Of a DNA stretch of 24,635 bases, positions 10,104 to 19,173 are shown piece by piece (position 1 is the stretch's first letter; each line of letters begins with the position of its first letter). This DNA is from Alphaproteobacteria bacterium (GTDB lineage: Bacteria > Myxococcota_A > UBA796 > GCA-2862545). The notes beneath the pieces are model-generated. The model was not told where the DNA came from, searched no databases, and saw nothing but the letters and a program-made list of their open reading frames with translations. A program made the position numbers and the translations under genes. The DNA is taken from contig JACKER010000063.1 in the NCBI GenBank assembly GCA_020632925.1, positions 1 to 24,635 of the forward strand, in the 5' to 3' direction.

Positions 10104-10345
10104 GGGGCGCGATGGTGGCGCTGGCCTCCCTGCTCGTGGCGTGCGGACCGCCCTGCGGTGGCGGGAACTGCGAGGTGCTACCGCTGGAAGCCGGCGCGTA
10201 CGTGGCCCTGATGCCGGTGGACCGCGGCGAGGACGGCACGCTCACGGTCGACGACCAGACCGTCGTGCTGACGTACGCCGATGCGGACGGCAACGTGTGG
10301 GAGGTGACCTGGGACCTGGGGCCGACCGCCATCACGACCGAGTGA
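10100..10345 (+). CDS. Small lipoprotein, 81 aa
   Basis: The ATG at 10100 overlaps the preceding stop in an ATGA junction. The N-terminus MRGAMVALASLLVAC is a clean lipoprotein signal with the lipobox LVAC and cysteine at residue 15. It is followed by a Cys/Gly-rich patch (GPPCGGGNC), then about 55 residues of beta-type sequence (TVVLTYADADGNVWEVTW). Such a compact all-beta domain after a lipid anchor suggests an outer-membrane-attached or periplasmic small binding protein. I cannot assign a ligand. Its partner is the preceding exported protein. Confidence 0.8.
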   Translation: MRGAMVALASLLVACGPPCGGGNCEVLPLEAGAYVALMPVDRGEDGTLTVDDQTVVLTYADADGNVWEVTWDLGPTAITTE

Positions 10346-10497
10346 CCGTCGAGACGGCGCGTGACCGCGCGCGGCGAAAGCAGGTGGGGCGAGATGCCAC
10401 GCCACGCGACGGCACCGACCGGTACCCCACGACGGCGACCGCGTGAGCATCCTCTCCTCGTCGGACAGAGGGTCCGGCGAAGTGAGCGGAGGCGATC

Positions 10498-10872
10498 ATG
10501 TGGTCCAGGTTCAAGCGTGAGTGGGCGGTCGTTCTGAGCGCCGGGCTCCTCGGCCTGTCGCCCGTGGCGTCCGCGGCAGATCTGGTCGTGCACGCGAGCG
10601 TCGAGCCCGCGCCCATCGTCGAGACCGTGCCGGCGGCACCCGTGAGCGGCGAGGTCTGGGTGCCGGGTCACTGGGCGCGGCGCGCGTTCAGCGACGCGTG
10701 GGTGTGGCGCGAGGGTCACTGGGAGCCCGAGGTGACCACCGCCCTGGTGGCGCCCGGCGTGGTGGTGGCGCCCGAGCGCGTGGTGGTGGCGCCGCGCCCG
10801 GTGGTGGTGGAGCGCCGGCCGGTGGAGGTCGTGCACCCCGTGCGGCCCGTGCGCGTCGTCAGGGTGCGCTGA
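10498..10872 (+). CDS. Exported WXXGXW-repeat protein, 124 aa
   Basis: A signal peptide with a charged start (WSRFKREWA), a hydrophobic core and an SPVASA cleavage site near residue 26 is clear. The mature region has two copies of the aromatic repeat at about 53-77 (VWVPGHW and VWREGHW), typical of the WXXGXW/YXWXPGHW family of periplasmic proteins. After them comes a low-complexity tail of Val, Pro and Arg (VVVAPERVVVAPRPVVVERRP). A GGAGG site lies 6 bases before the ATG. The gene converges on and overlaps the P450 gene by 14 bp. The family is widespread in proteobacterial envelopes, with no firmly known role that I can cite. A short hairpin (CGGAC-agagg-GTCCG at 10462-10476) lies in its leader region. 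Confidence 0.85.
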   Translation: MWSRFKREWAVVLSAGLLGLSPVASAADLVVHASVEPAPIVETVPAAPVSGEVWVPGHWARRAFSDAWVWREGHWEPEVTTALVAPGVVVAPERVVVAPRPVVVERRPVEVVHPVRPVRVVRVR

Positions 10873-12100
10873 CCCGCTCCATCGGGACGCCGCGGTCCGG
10901 CACGACGAGCACCAGCCGCCGGACGGGCCGTGGCGCCCAGCCCTCGGCGAGCCGCGCGGGGAGCACGCGGAGCAACGTGCCCAGCACGACCCGCATCTGC
11001 AGCATGACGAACGGCCGGCCGACGCAGACGCGGGCTCCCAGACCGAACGGGAACCAGGTGTTGGGCGCGGGCGGACGTTCGAAGCGCGCCGGGTCGAAGC
11101 GGTCGGGTTCGGGCCACCAGGCCGGGTGGTGATGGGCGAGCCAGGGGCTCGGCGCGACGCGCTGCCCCTCGACGAGATCGAACCCGCCGATGCGCACCGG
11201 TTCCCGCACGACCCGCGTGAGGTGCGGCACGACGGGGCAGATCCGCATCGACTCGCGCAGGCAGGCCTCGAGCCAGGCCTCGTCCTCGGCGGCGCGCTCG
11301 GCGTGTCCGTGGGCGTGCAGGTGCGCCAGCGCCCAGGCCATCGCGGCCGCGCCCGTGTCGTGACCGAACAGGAGCAGGGCGAGGACCTCGTCCACCAGCT
11401 CCTCGGCGGGGACGTCGGGCGCCCGGGATCGGAGCTCGGCGAGCATGCCGTGCCCGCGGTCGAGGTGGGCGAGGCAGAGCTCGACGACCGCCCGCTTGCG
11501 CCGGAGCGCCCGACCCCAGCCCGACCACCGCCCGAGATCGACCTGCAGCGGCTGGACGAACAGCGGGAGGGGGTGGTGGAAGGTACCGAGGAACCGGTCG
11601 ATCTGGTGGACCGCCTCGCGGGTCGTCGCCGGGTCCTGCTCGCCGAACATGACGCGCGCGATGGCGTGGAGCGAGATGGCGTGGACCAGGGCGTGGCCCG
11701 AGAAGCGCTGGGGTACGGTGGCCGCGAGCTCGCGCGTGACCCGCTCGAACAGCGGCGGGTAGGCGTCGAGCGCGCTGCCCCTCAGCGACGGCGCCACCAC
11801 CGCCTTGCGCCGGGTGTGCTCCTCACCGTCGCTCATGATGAGCGAGCGGGACCCGAGGATGGCGCGCAGGCCCACGATGCCGCGGCCCGCGTCCAGCGCG
11901 GGGTGGTTCACGATCTCGGCCACCGCCTCGGGGTCGCCGGTGAGCAGCGTGGGACCGAGCGTGGGCAGCGGTCGGACGTAGGTGTGCCGGCCCTCCTCGG
12001 CCACGTCCCGGCGCAACACCGCGTACGGGTCGCGCAGCCAGCGGATCGCGCGGCTCGCGGCGTGATAGGTCCGCGCGATGGGCTGGTCGATCCCGGACAC
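10859..12100 (-). CDS. Cytochrome P450, 413 aa
   Basis: Haem-thiolate monooxygenase. The I-helix motif is FGHDTG at 245-250, the K-helix ExxR is ESMR at 283-286, and the haem-binding loop is FGLGARVCVG at 352-361 with the axial cysteine at about 359. A C-helix-type HTRRK lies at 95-99. The length is that of a soluble bacterial P450. The start is GTG 12098-12100; there is no suitable ATG, and further upstream the frame is antisense to the Rieske gene. The first 23 bases overlap the start of the divergent Rieske gene. No ferredoxin or reductase gene is adjacent. The substrate is unknown; the company of a Rieske oxygenase and a PAP2 enzyme suggests lipid-like or polyisoprenoid molecules, which is inference. 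Confidence 0.93.
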   Translation of the reverse strand: MSGIDQPIARTYHAASRAIRWLRDPYAVLRRDVAEEGRHTYVRPLPTLGPTLLTGDPEAVAEIVNHPALDAGRGIVGLRAILGSRSLIMSDGEEHTRRKAVVAPSLRGSALDAYPPLFERVTRELAATVPQRFSGHALVHAISLHAIARVMFGEQDPATTREAVHQIDRFLGTFHHPLPLFVQPLQVDLGRWSGWGRALRRKRAVVELCLAHLDRGHGMLAELRSRAPDVPAEELVDEVLALLLFGHDTGAAAMAWALAHLHAHGHAERAAEDEAWLEACLRESMRICPVVPHLTRVVREPVRIGGFDLVEGQRVAPSPWLAHHHPAWWPEPDRFDPARFERPPAPNTWFPFGLGARVCVGRPFVMLQMRVVLGTLLRVLPARLAEGWAPRPVRRLVLVVPDRGVPMERVSAP

Positions 12101-12986
12101 GCTGGACGCATGGTACCTCGTGGCGGGGGCGGACGAGGTCCGCGGCCGCGTGCGCCCGTTCGCGGTGGGCGGGCTGCAGGGCGCCGTCGCGCGCACCTCG
12201 GAGGGCCTGGTCGCGCTCGACGCCGTCTGCCCGCACATGGGCGCCGACCTGCGGCTGGGCACGGTCGACCGGGGGCGCATCGTCTGCCCGCTGCACGGGA
12301 TGGGCTTCGCCGCCGACGGGCGCTGCGACCGGCGCGGGGTGCCGTCGGCGCGGACGGTGCCGGTGGGCGAGGCTTGCGGAGCGGTCTTCGTCCACCCCGG
12401 GGCCGCGCCGGGTCCGCTGCCGTCGTGCGAGCGCTGGCCCGACCAGGCCTTCGTGTGGTCGTCGGCTCGCGCCTTCCGGGTCCCGGTCCCGTGGCGCACG
12501 GTACTGGTGAACGCGTTCGACCTGCATCACCTCGACGCCGTCCACCACCGCGCGCTCGTGAGCCCACCGGTGTTCGAGAACCCGGCTCCGGACCGCCTCC
12601 GCATGCGGTACGCCACGCGGGTGGTGGGCTCGGGTCTCTCCGATCGCCTCACGCGGCTGCTCGCGACCGACCAGGTAGACCTGTGGCTCACGTCCATCGG
12701 CGGTCCGGTGATGACGGTGGAGGTCGATCTCGGTCGTACGCGGACCGCGGCGGTGGTGGGTGTGGTCCCGGACGGGGAGGGGACCTGGCTCCGGCTCGCG
12801 GTCGGCGTGCCACAGGGCTTCGGGGGCGCCTTGCGGGCGCGAATCGCGCGCTGGCTCTACGTCACCTTCCTGCGGCAGGACATCCCGGTGCTGCAGGGCG
12901 TCGAGCTCGAGCCGCACTCGGATCTGCCGGAGGACGAGCCCGTCCAGCGGCTGCTCGCCTTCCTCGACGAGCGGGCGGCGGTGTGA
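12078..12986 (+). CDS. Rieske [2Fe-2S] non-haem iron oxygenase, 302 aa
   Basis: The N-terminal Rieske domain (about 10-108) has the cluster ligands CPH at 51-53 and CPLH at 70-73. The C-terminal catalytic domain has a mononuclear iron motif D-x2-H-x4-H at D148, H151 and H156, and a likely third carboxylate ligand in RQDIP (about D268). The compact size and the DAWYLVAG opening resemble the KshA / cholesterol-7-desaturase branch rather than the large aromatic-ring dioxygenases. The PAP2 gene is coupled to it through a GTG overlapping its stop. The ATG at 12078 has only a weak ribosome-binding site and overlaps the P450 5' end. No reductase is encoded nearby. The substrate is unknown; a steroid or other hydrophobic ring is a guess from the family. 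Confidence 0.9.
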   Translation: MGWSIPDTLDAWYLVAGADEVRGRVRPFAVGGLQGAVARTSEGLVALDAVCPHMGADLRLGTVDRGRIVCPLHGMGFAADGRCDRRGVPSARTVPVGEACGAVFVHPGAAPGPLPSCERWPDQAFVWSSARAFRVPVPWRTVLVNAFDLHHLDAVHHRALVSPPVFENPAPDRLRMRYATRVVGSGLSDRLTRLLATDQVDLWLTSIGGPVMTVEVDLGRTRTAAVVGVVPDGEGTWLRLAVGVPQGFGGALRARIARWLYVTFLRQDIPVLQGVELEPHSDLPEDEPVQRLLAFLDERAAV

Positions 12987-13576
12987 GCGACCGGGCGCGG
13001 GTGATCGGCGCCACGCTCTTCTTCCTGGCGTTCTGGGTGGTGGTCTACGGGGGAGCGAGCGTGGTCTCGGGCTACGTCCCCTGGCGCGTCCCGGTCGCGC
13101 TCCCGAGCGAGCCCTGGGTGCCGCTGGTGCCCGCCTTCTCCGGGGTCTACCTCTCGCTCGGCGGCCTGCTGTTGCTGGCGCCGGCCGTGCTCCGGACCTG
13201 GGACAACGTCCGGCCGCTGTTCCGCCTGCTGATCGCCCAGACCGTGATCGCCGCCGCCTGCTTCGTGCTGATCCCCGCGCGAGCGGAGCCCTGGCTCGAT
13301 CCGGCGCCGCAGGGCCTGGTGATGACGGTGGCGGACACGATCAACCTCGAGCGGAACTACTTCCCCTCGCTGCACGTGACCTACTCCTGGACCGCGGCGC
13401 TCGCGATCACCCGGCACGGGGGACGTCCGGTCGTCGCGTTGGCGTGGGCCTGGGCGCTCGGGATCACGGCGGCGACGCTCCTGCTCCACCAGCACTACGT
13501 CCTGGACGTGGTCGCAGGCATTGCGCTCGCGGTCGGCGGGTGGCGCGCGGTCGGCTCATTCGGCGCGTTGCGCTGA
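12983..13576 (+). CDS. PAP2-superfamily membrane phosphatase/transferase, 197 aa
   Basis: Integral membrane protein with about five or six hydrophobic helices. The PAP2 motifs are PSLH at 128-131 and H-x3-D at H171/D175 (HQHYVLD). The early KxxxxxxRP motif is not obvious, which fits the Aur1/inositol-phosphorylceramide-synthase-like (PAP2_3) branch. The start is GTG 12983-12985, overlapping the Rieske stop (TGA 12984-12986), so translation is coupled. It probably acts on a lipid phosphate or transfers a phospho-headgroup at the membrane. The gene converges on the next one and overlaps it by 21 bp. Confidence 0.87.
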   Translation: MSDRARVIGATLFFLAFWVVVYGGASVVSGYVPWRVPVALPSEPWVPLVPAFSGVYLSLGGLLLLAPAVLRTWDNVRPLFRLLIAQTVIAAACFVLIPARAEPWLDPAPQGLVMTVADTINLERNYFPSLHVTYSWTAALAITRHGGRPVVALAWAWALGITAATLLLHQHYVLDVVAGIALAVGGWRAVGSFGALR

Positions 13577-13981
13577 CCCACGGGCGCGCTCGGCCATCCG
13601 CCGCAGCTCACCGTCGGCCTGCGACCAGGCACGAACGTCCTCGGCGGCATCCTCTTCGACGGTCTCGACCACGGCCTTCGCCCACGCCTCCCGCTTCTCC
13701 GCCCACGCCTTGAGCACGGCGGTGGCGTCGCGGACGAGATCGTCGTCCGGCGCGCTGCGCACCACCGCGAACACGAAGGGCGCCCAGGCGGTGAACGCGC
13801 CGATGAGGGCCGTGGTGTGGGCCAGGCTCCCGTCCGGGGAGTGGTAGGCGAGCACGCCCAGGGCGGCCGTCAGCAGCACCCCGCCGATCAGCCCTCCCAT
13901 GAGGTGACGGTTGTGGGCGCGCAGGATCTCGCTCGCACGGTCCACGATGGGGGGCGTTCCCGGCAGCGAACGTCTGGCCAC
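13556..13981 (-). CDS. Small two-helix membrane protein, 141 aa
   Basis: No family recognised. Two hydrophobic segments at about 28-45 and 56-75 flank a short loop, giving a membrane hairpin. A charged helical tail (about 80-141; rich in Glu, Ala, Trp and Arg, with AWAEKREAWAKAVVETVEED) would lie in the cytoplasm. The start is a GTG at 13979-13981 with only a weak upstream GGGG, so an internal start is possible. It overlaps the PAP2 gene tail to tail by 21 bp and follows the Ig-like lipoprotein gene (stop at 13991) after only 9 bases, so it may be expressed with that gene. Confidence 0.7.
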   Translation of the reverse strand: MARRSLPGTPPIVDRASEILRAHNRHLMGGLIGGVLLTAALGVLAYHSPDGSLAHTTALIGAFTAWAPFVFAVVRSAPDDDLVRDATAVLKAWAEKREAWAKAVVETVEEDAAEDVRAWSQADGELRRMAERARGSAQRAE

Positions 13982-13990
13982 ACCCCGACG

Positions 13991-15043
13991 CTACCACGGC
14001 TCGGGGATGACGAAGGTGGCCTCCCAGAACGGGTCCTGTCGACGCCGATCGGCCGGAAAGGCGCACGAGGGGTTCTGGTACCCGCCGGACACGCTCACCG
14101 AGGTCCCATCGCCGGGGCGGGTCAGGCGCAGCGGGAGCACGGTCTGGCACCCGCCCGCCGTGTTCCAGGCCGACAACGTCAGGACCTGGCCGGGACGCGC
14201 GGTCACGACGAGCGGCGTGGTGCCGCAGTTCGCCCAGCCGTCCAGGTCCGCGAAGATCGGTGCGCCGTCGAGCCACACGGCGATGTCGTCGTCGGCGCAG
14301 GGCTCGAAGATCAGCCCGTCGTCGCGGACCGCCTCGAGCAGGTACTGGCAGACGTCGAAGGGGCACGGGTCGTCGGCGTTGCAGATGCCGTCCAGGTCGT
14401 CGTCCGGACACAGCTCCACCACGTCGACCTCGACGGCGTCGGTGTCGCGCTGGCCCAGGTGGTCCTCGGCCCAGAGCACGAGCTCGTGGTGGCCCACCGA
14501 CAGCGGTGCTGTCGCGCGCACGACGCCGTCCGCGCCGACCTCGGGCGCGATCAGCTCACCGTCCACGTCGCTCGACCAACCGACCCGGAGCGTGTCGATC
14601 GGGTCGATGTCGTCGCTCACGAAGCCCACCAGGGCGACGCCGCTCTCCAGGGTGGCGCCGTCGTCGGGGAAGGCGAGCAGCGCGGTGGGCGGTTCGTCCT
14701 CGCGCACGGCCACCTCGACCGAGGCCGTCGCCGACTGGCCGTCGGGCTCGCGGACGACCAGGGTGATCGAGAGGTCCGCGGAGACGGCGTCGATCGTGCA
14801 CCGGGTCTGTCCGTCCGCGTCCGGCGGGGCGTCGTCACACACGACCTCCGAGCCCGCCAGCCACCGGGCGCGCAGGTCCGCGGGACGCGTCTCGGCGTCG
14901 CTCGCCTGACCCACCAGCTCCAACCGCTCGCCCTCGGGGAGGCTGGTCCCGGGTGTCGGCGTGATGATCACCGCCTGGGGAGGCGTGGGCCGGTACGAGA
15001 GGACCTGCTCGTTGCACCCCGACAACACCCACCACGCCCACAT
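13991..15043 (-). CDS. Ig-like/PKD-type lipoprotein with Asp-rich calcium-loop motif, 350 aa
   Basis: The leader MWAWWVLSGC is a short, Trp-rich lipoprotein signal with lipidated cysteine at residue 10. Two Ig-like/PKD-style repeats follow at about 22-113 and 118-210; each has a PP-start, a GxSLxEGxx- or GATLESG-type turn, and late strands. At 212-228 there is an Asp-rich loop with flanking cysteines (DDDLDGICNADDPCP), like thrombospondin type-3 repeats that bind calcium. The C-terminal part (about 232-350) is a Cys-containing beta domain, perhaps lectin-like. AGGTGGGCGCGC before the ATG serves as ribosome-binding site. A surface-exposed structural or binding protein is likely. It is divergent from the gene at 15216. 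Confidence 0.85.
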   Translation of the reverse strand: MWAWWVLSGCNEQVLSYRPTPPQAVIITPTPGTSLPEGERLELVGQASDAETRPADLRARWLAGSEVVCDDAPPDADGQTRCTIDAVSADLSITLVVREPDGQSATASVEVAVREDEPPTALLAFPDDGATLESGVALVGFVSDDIDPIDTLRVGWSSDVDGELIAPEVGADGVVRATAPLSVGHHELVLWAEDHLGQRDTDAVEVDVVELCPDDDLDGICNADDPCPFDVCQYLLEAVRDDGLIFEPCADDDIAVWLDGAPIFADLDGWANCGTTPLVVTARPGQVLTLSAWNTAGGCQTVLPLRLTRPGDGTSVSVSGGYQNPSCAFPADRRRQDPFWEATFVIPEPW

Positions 15044-15215
15044 GCGCGCCCACCTGGTTGGCTCGCACGGTAGCTCGGCGCCGGGCCAGCCGCTCGATCG
15101 AAGCGCTGCGAGTTGACCGCAGCGGCTCCCTTCTCGTACCTTACAGATCCCACCGGACTGCGGCTCCAGATCTCCTCACTTCCGTACCGGGGGTCACCGA
15201 GAACTGGAGGTATGC

Positions 15216-15893
15216 ATGATCATCGCCACGTTGGCGGTCGCCGCGACCGCTGCATCCCGTCACCTGCTCACGATCCCGGGCACGATGGACGACGACCGTG
15301 TCGTCGTGGTCGCCGGCAAGCGCCTGGCAGACCCGGAGCTCGTCCTGGTCGATGGAACCGTCGATCTCACCGTCGACGAGCTCGCGTCGCAGGGGCGCAC
15401 GCGGGTCGTCCTGCTGGACGAGGAGGCGGCGGACGCGCTGAGCGCGTTGGCCGACGAAGAGGCGCTCTACGTGGCTTCCTCGATCGGCGATCGTCCGCGC
15501 GACGTGTTGTTGTGGGTCTGGCGCCCCGACATCCGCGGGCTCGTCCGTCTGGACGGCGGTCCGGACCTGGGCACCGACACGCCAGCGACGCTCCTCGCGC
15601 TCCCCTGGCCGAACGCTCGCCGTCAGGTCACGGACGAGATCCTGGCGGATCTGGACCGCCCCGCCACGTTCGTCGCGGCCGAGGGCGAGTGGACGCTGGA
15701 TGTCGTCGAGGGCCTGATGAACCATCGCTGGGACGTCGTCCGCGACGACCTGCGCCCGCACGTCCTGGCGGCGCTGCACGAGCACGCGGACCTCGAGGGA
15801 GACGTGCTGCTCGCGCTCCAGGCCCCGAACGAGCGCCGGCCCTTCGTCTGGCTGTGGCGGCCCGACGACGACCTCGTGTTCCGGGTCGACTAA
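15216..15893 (+). CDS. Uncharacterised protein with internal duplication, 225 aa
   Basis: A clear GGAGG lies 5 bases before the ATG. The N-terminus (IIATLAVAATAASR) might be a weak signal peptide. The protein appears to hold two copies of a domain ending in the same signature: WVWRPDIRGLVRLD at 100-113 and WLWRPDDDLVFRVD at 212-225, the second forming the exact C-terminus. The residues before each copy are also similar (70-99 and 179-211: acidic helix, then hydrophobic strand). There are no cysteines. I do not know the family. The gene converges with the GH3-type gene, overlapping by 4 bp. Confidence 0.8.
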   Translation: MIIATLAVAATAASRHLLTIPGTMDDDRVVVVAGKRLADPELVLVDGTVDLTVDELASQGRTRVVLLDEEAADALSALADEEALYVASSIGDRPRDVLLWVWRPDIRGLVRLDGGPDLGTDTPATLLALPWPNARRQVTDEILADLDRPATFVAAEGEWTLDVVEGLMNHRWDVVRDDLRPHVLAALHEHADLEGDVLLALQAPNERRPFVWLWRPDDDLVFRVD

Positions 15894-17341
15894 CCGACGA
15901 GGGTGGCCCGCCAGCCGCTCGTGCCCGTGAGGTGGGCGGGCTTGACGTCGCCGTGGCGTCGGCCTTCGGCGGCGAGGCGGGCGACGTAGCGCTGCGCGGC
16001 GTCGGGGAGGGCACGCTCCACGCGCACCGGCCGGAGCTGCCCGAGGGAGACGCACCAGGCGTAGTGGGGGTTGTCGCGGAGCGCGTGCTCGAGCGCGTCG
16101 GCGTCCGGGGGCTCTGCGGCATACAACACGTAGCCGTCGCCCTCGGGGGCCAACAGCGCGAAGCCGCGGACCCCGAGGCGGGCGAGGACCTCGGTCACGA
16201 AGGCCTCCCCGAGCTTCTCGCCCCTCGTGTCCACCACCGCACCCTCGCGGCCGAGGAAGCGCACGGTGGGGGTCGCGCGCAGCCGGCCCGTGACGCGCAC
16301 CCGGTCGCCCAGCCGGTAGCGCCAGAGCCCGTGGCCGGTCGTGAGCACGACGACGCCCTCCTCGCCGGGCTCCGCTCGCCACGCGGGGATCACGCTGCCG
16401 TCGTCGCGCAGGAGCTCGAGGTGGTGGGAGGTGAGCGCCAGCGGCAGCTGGCCCGCGAACGGCACGCTCACGATGCCCTCGGTCGCGAGCAGGCCCTTCT
16501 CCTGCACCGCGACGCCCGGGAAGCGCTCCTTCAACGCGGGCAGCTCCGCGGCAGCGGCGGCGTCGCCCCAGGTGGAGATCAGGCGCAGGGCGGGCCAGGG
16601 TCGGTCCGGGTCGATGCGGGACGCGACGCGGGCCGGGAGCGTACGGAGGACCTCGTCCCAATACCGGCGCACGGCGTCGTGCAGGAGGAGGCCGAAGGAG
16701 GGGTTCCAGATGGAGACGAGGCGCAGCTCGCGGGCGCGGAGCAACGCGATGGCGGTGGCGCGCCAGAAGTCCTCGCCCTGCAGACCTCGCGGGACGGACA
16801 CCAGCGTCCGCGCCACCACCCGCTCGGCCAGGCCTCCGAGCGTGCCCGCGTCGGTGTCGAAGCCGATGGGGACGCCGCCTGGGGTGCGCCCCGCGGGCAG
16901 GGTGGGGGAGACGGACCAGTAGGAGGGACCGCCGAGCAGCCGTGGGTCGCGCGCGAAGGTGTCGACCATCCAGGCCTGCACGGCGCGGGAGAGCTCCCGA
17001 CGGCCGGGGGCCGTGGAGGGTACGAGCTTGCGCGCGGACGACGTGCCGCTCGTGGGCTCGAACCTCGTGATCGGGGCGTCGCACAGCACGCGCGGCTCCC
17101 CCTGGATCGCGCGGTCCACCCAGGGCGACAGCTCCTCCCAGGTGCGCACGGGGACGCGGCGGAGGTCCGCGGGGTCGCGCAGGTCGTGCTCGCGGACGAA
17201 CGCGCTGTGGCGGGCGCCGGCCAGGATCCGGCGCAGGACGCGCTCCTGGGCGGCGGCGGGGTCGTGCAGGGCGCGCTGGAAGGAGCGCCAGGCGGGGAGG
17301 CCCGCGACCCACCAGGCGGTGCTGGCGAGGGGTGCAATCAG
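15890..17341 (-). CDS. GH3-family acyl-adenylating (acyl-acid-amido synthetase-like) protein, 483 aa
   Basis: Member of the GH3 auxin-responsive-promoter family, a branch of the adenylating ANL enzymes that join carboxylic acids to amino groups in plants. The ATP-binding motif is TSGTSSARK at 97-105, with GLLATEG (283-289) and YRLGDRV (342-348) as the other landmarks. The N-terminus WRSFQRALHDPAAAQERVLRRIL is typical of the family. There is no ATG, GTG or TTG at the right place. The frame best starts at CTG 17339-17341, which overlaps the TGA of the preceding gene (CTGA), and the family N-terminus begins just after it. The substrates are unknown. It is coupled to a GNAT-like gene, which suggests an amide or N-acyl product. 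Confidence 0.9.
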   Translation of the reverse strand: MIAPLASTAWWVAGLPAWRSFQRALHDPAAAQERVLRRILAGARHSAFVREHDLRDPADLRRVPVRTWEELSPWVDRAIQGEPRVLCDAPITRFEPTSGTSSARKLVPSTAPGRRELSRAVQAWMVDTFARDPRLLGGPSYWSVSPTLPAGRTPGGVPIGFDTDAGTLGGLAERVVARTLVSVPRGLQGEDFWRATAIALLRARELRLVSIWNPSFGLLLHDAVRRYWDEVLRTLPARVASRIDPDRPWPALRLISTWGDAAAAAELPALKERFPGVAVQEKGLLATEGIVSVPFAGQLPLALTSHHLELLRDDGSVIPAWRAEPGEEGVVVLTTGHGLWRYRLGDRVRVTGRLRATPTVRFLGREGAVVDTRGEKLGEAFVTEVLARLGVRGFALLAPEGDGYVLYAAEPPDADALEHALRDNPHYAWCVSLGQLRPVRVERALPDAAQRYVARLAAEGRRHGDVKPAHLTGTSGWRATLVG

Positions 17342-17993
17342 GGTGTCGCCGCCCGCAGGATCCGTCGCCCCGCGGAGGTGAGGTTGTCGCGGCTCACCCG
17401 CGTGAGGCAGACGAGCTCGTCCCCCCGAGCCCAGCCCGGGTTGGCCTCGCGGAAGAAGCGGTCGGCGGGGTCGTGCGGGCGGGGGACGTCGAGCTCGGGG
17501 CGCAGCGGGGGCTCGCCGAGCGCGACCACGCCTGCGTCGTACGCGGTCCCCCAGCGCGCGAGCGCGAGCGCGTCGATGCGGGCCGCCACCTCGGGCGGTG
17601 TGGGGACCTCCGGCCGCGGCCAGTGCTCGGTGAAGAACAGCGGCAGGTAGCGGTAGGTCCGGGCGCCGCCGGCGAGCAGCAGCCAGTCGAGGGGACCCAG
17701 GCGGTCGTGCCAGCGCAGCGCGGCCGAGAGCCAGCCCACCTGCAAGGCGCTCGAGCCCCAGGCCTCGCGGGCCATCCCGGTGTCCCCGCTGAACAGGACC
17801 CCCGCCTTCACCTCGAGGGTGGTGTACCCGACGACCGCGCCCTCGGGTGACCGCACCAGCACCACCTCGTCCTTCGCGGCCAGGTCGCGGCGGAAGCGTG
17901 CCTCGTCGACGCCGGCGTACAGCGACCGATGGATCGCCAGCATCGCGTCGACCTCGGGCTCCGTCAGCGCCTCGCGTGGCCGGATCGACCAGC

Positions 17994-17997
<4 letters not shown>
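17338..17997 (-). CDS. GNAT-like acyltransferase-related protein, 219 aa
   Basis: The N-terminal region (about 5-110) reads like the acetyltransferase fold of a GNAT-related family: LTEPEVDAMLAIHRSLYAGVD, then AVVGYTTLEV, VLFSGDTGMAREAWGSSALQ and PLDWLLLAGGARTYRYLP. The C-terminal part (about 130-219) carries ARWGTAYDAG and FFREANPGWARGDELVCL, which I have seen linked to this family but cannot assign. The gene starts at TTG 17995-17997, overlapping the beta-helix lipoprotein stop (TTGA). It ends in the overlapping CTGA that opens the GH3 gene, so all three seem translationally coupled. The function is inferred only from fold and neighbours, perhaps making or modifying the acyl or amine that GH3 joins. 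Confidence 0.8.
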
Positions 17998-19100
<1,103 letters not shown>

Positions 19101-19173
19101 CGTCCACCCCCCACCCTCCAGCGTACACCGTGCCCGCGCCCGCGCCCGTGCCCGATCGTGCGCCGGAGCCCGG

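Noticed and set aside
8083..10836. Very long minus-strand frame continuing upstream of the VWA gene (over 1,400 codons in total)
   Set aside because: The extension is Arg/Gly/His-rich antisense-like sequence in a different frame from the well-supported lipoprotein gene and runs across the opposite-strand small genes. Only the VWA part has protein-like composition and a ribosome-binding site.
17330..17345. Programmed frameshift fusing the GNAT-like and GH3 proteins
   Set aside because: No slippery heptamer is seen, and the GNAT-like frame ends in its own stop exactly where an overlapping CTG could start GH3. Stop/start coupling explains it more simply.
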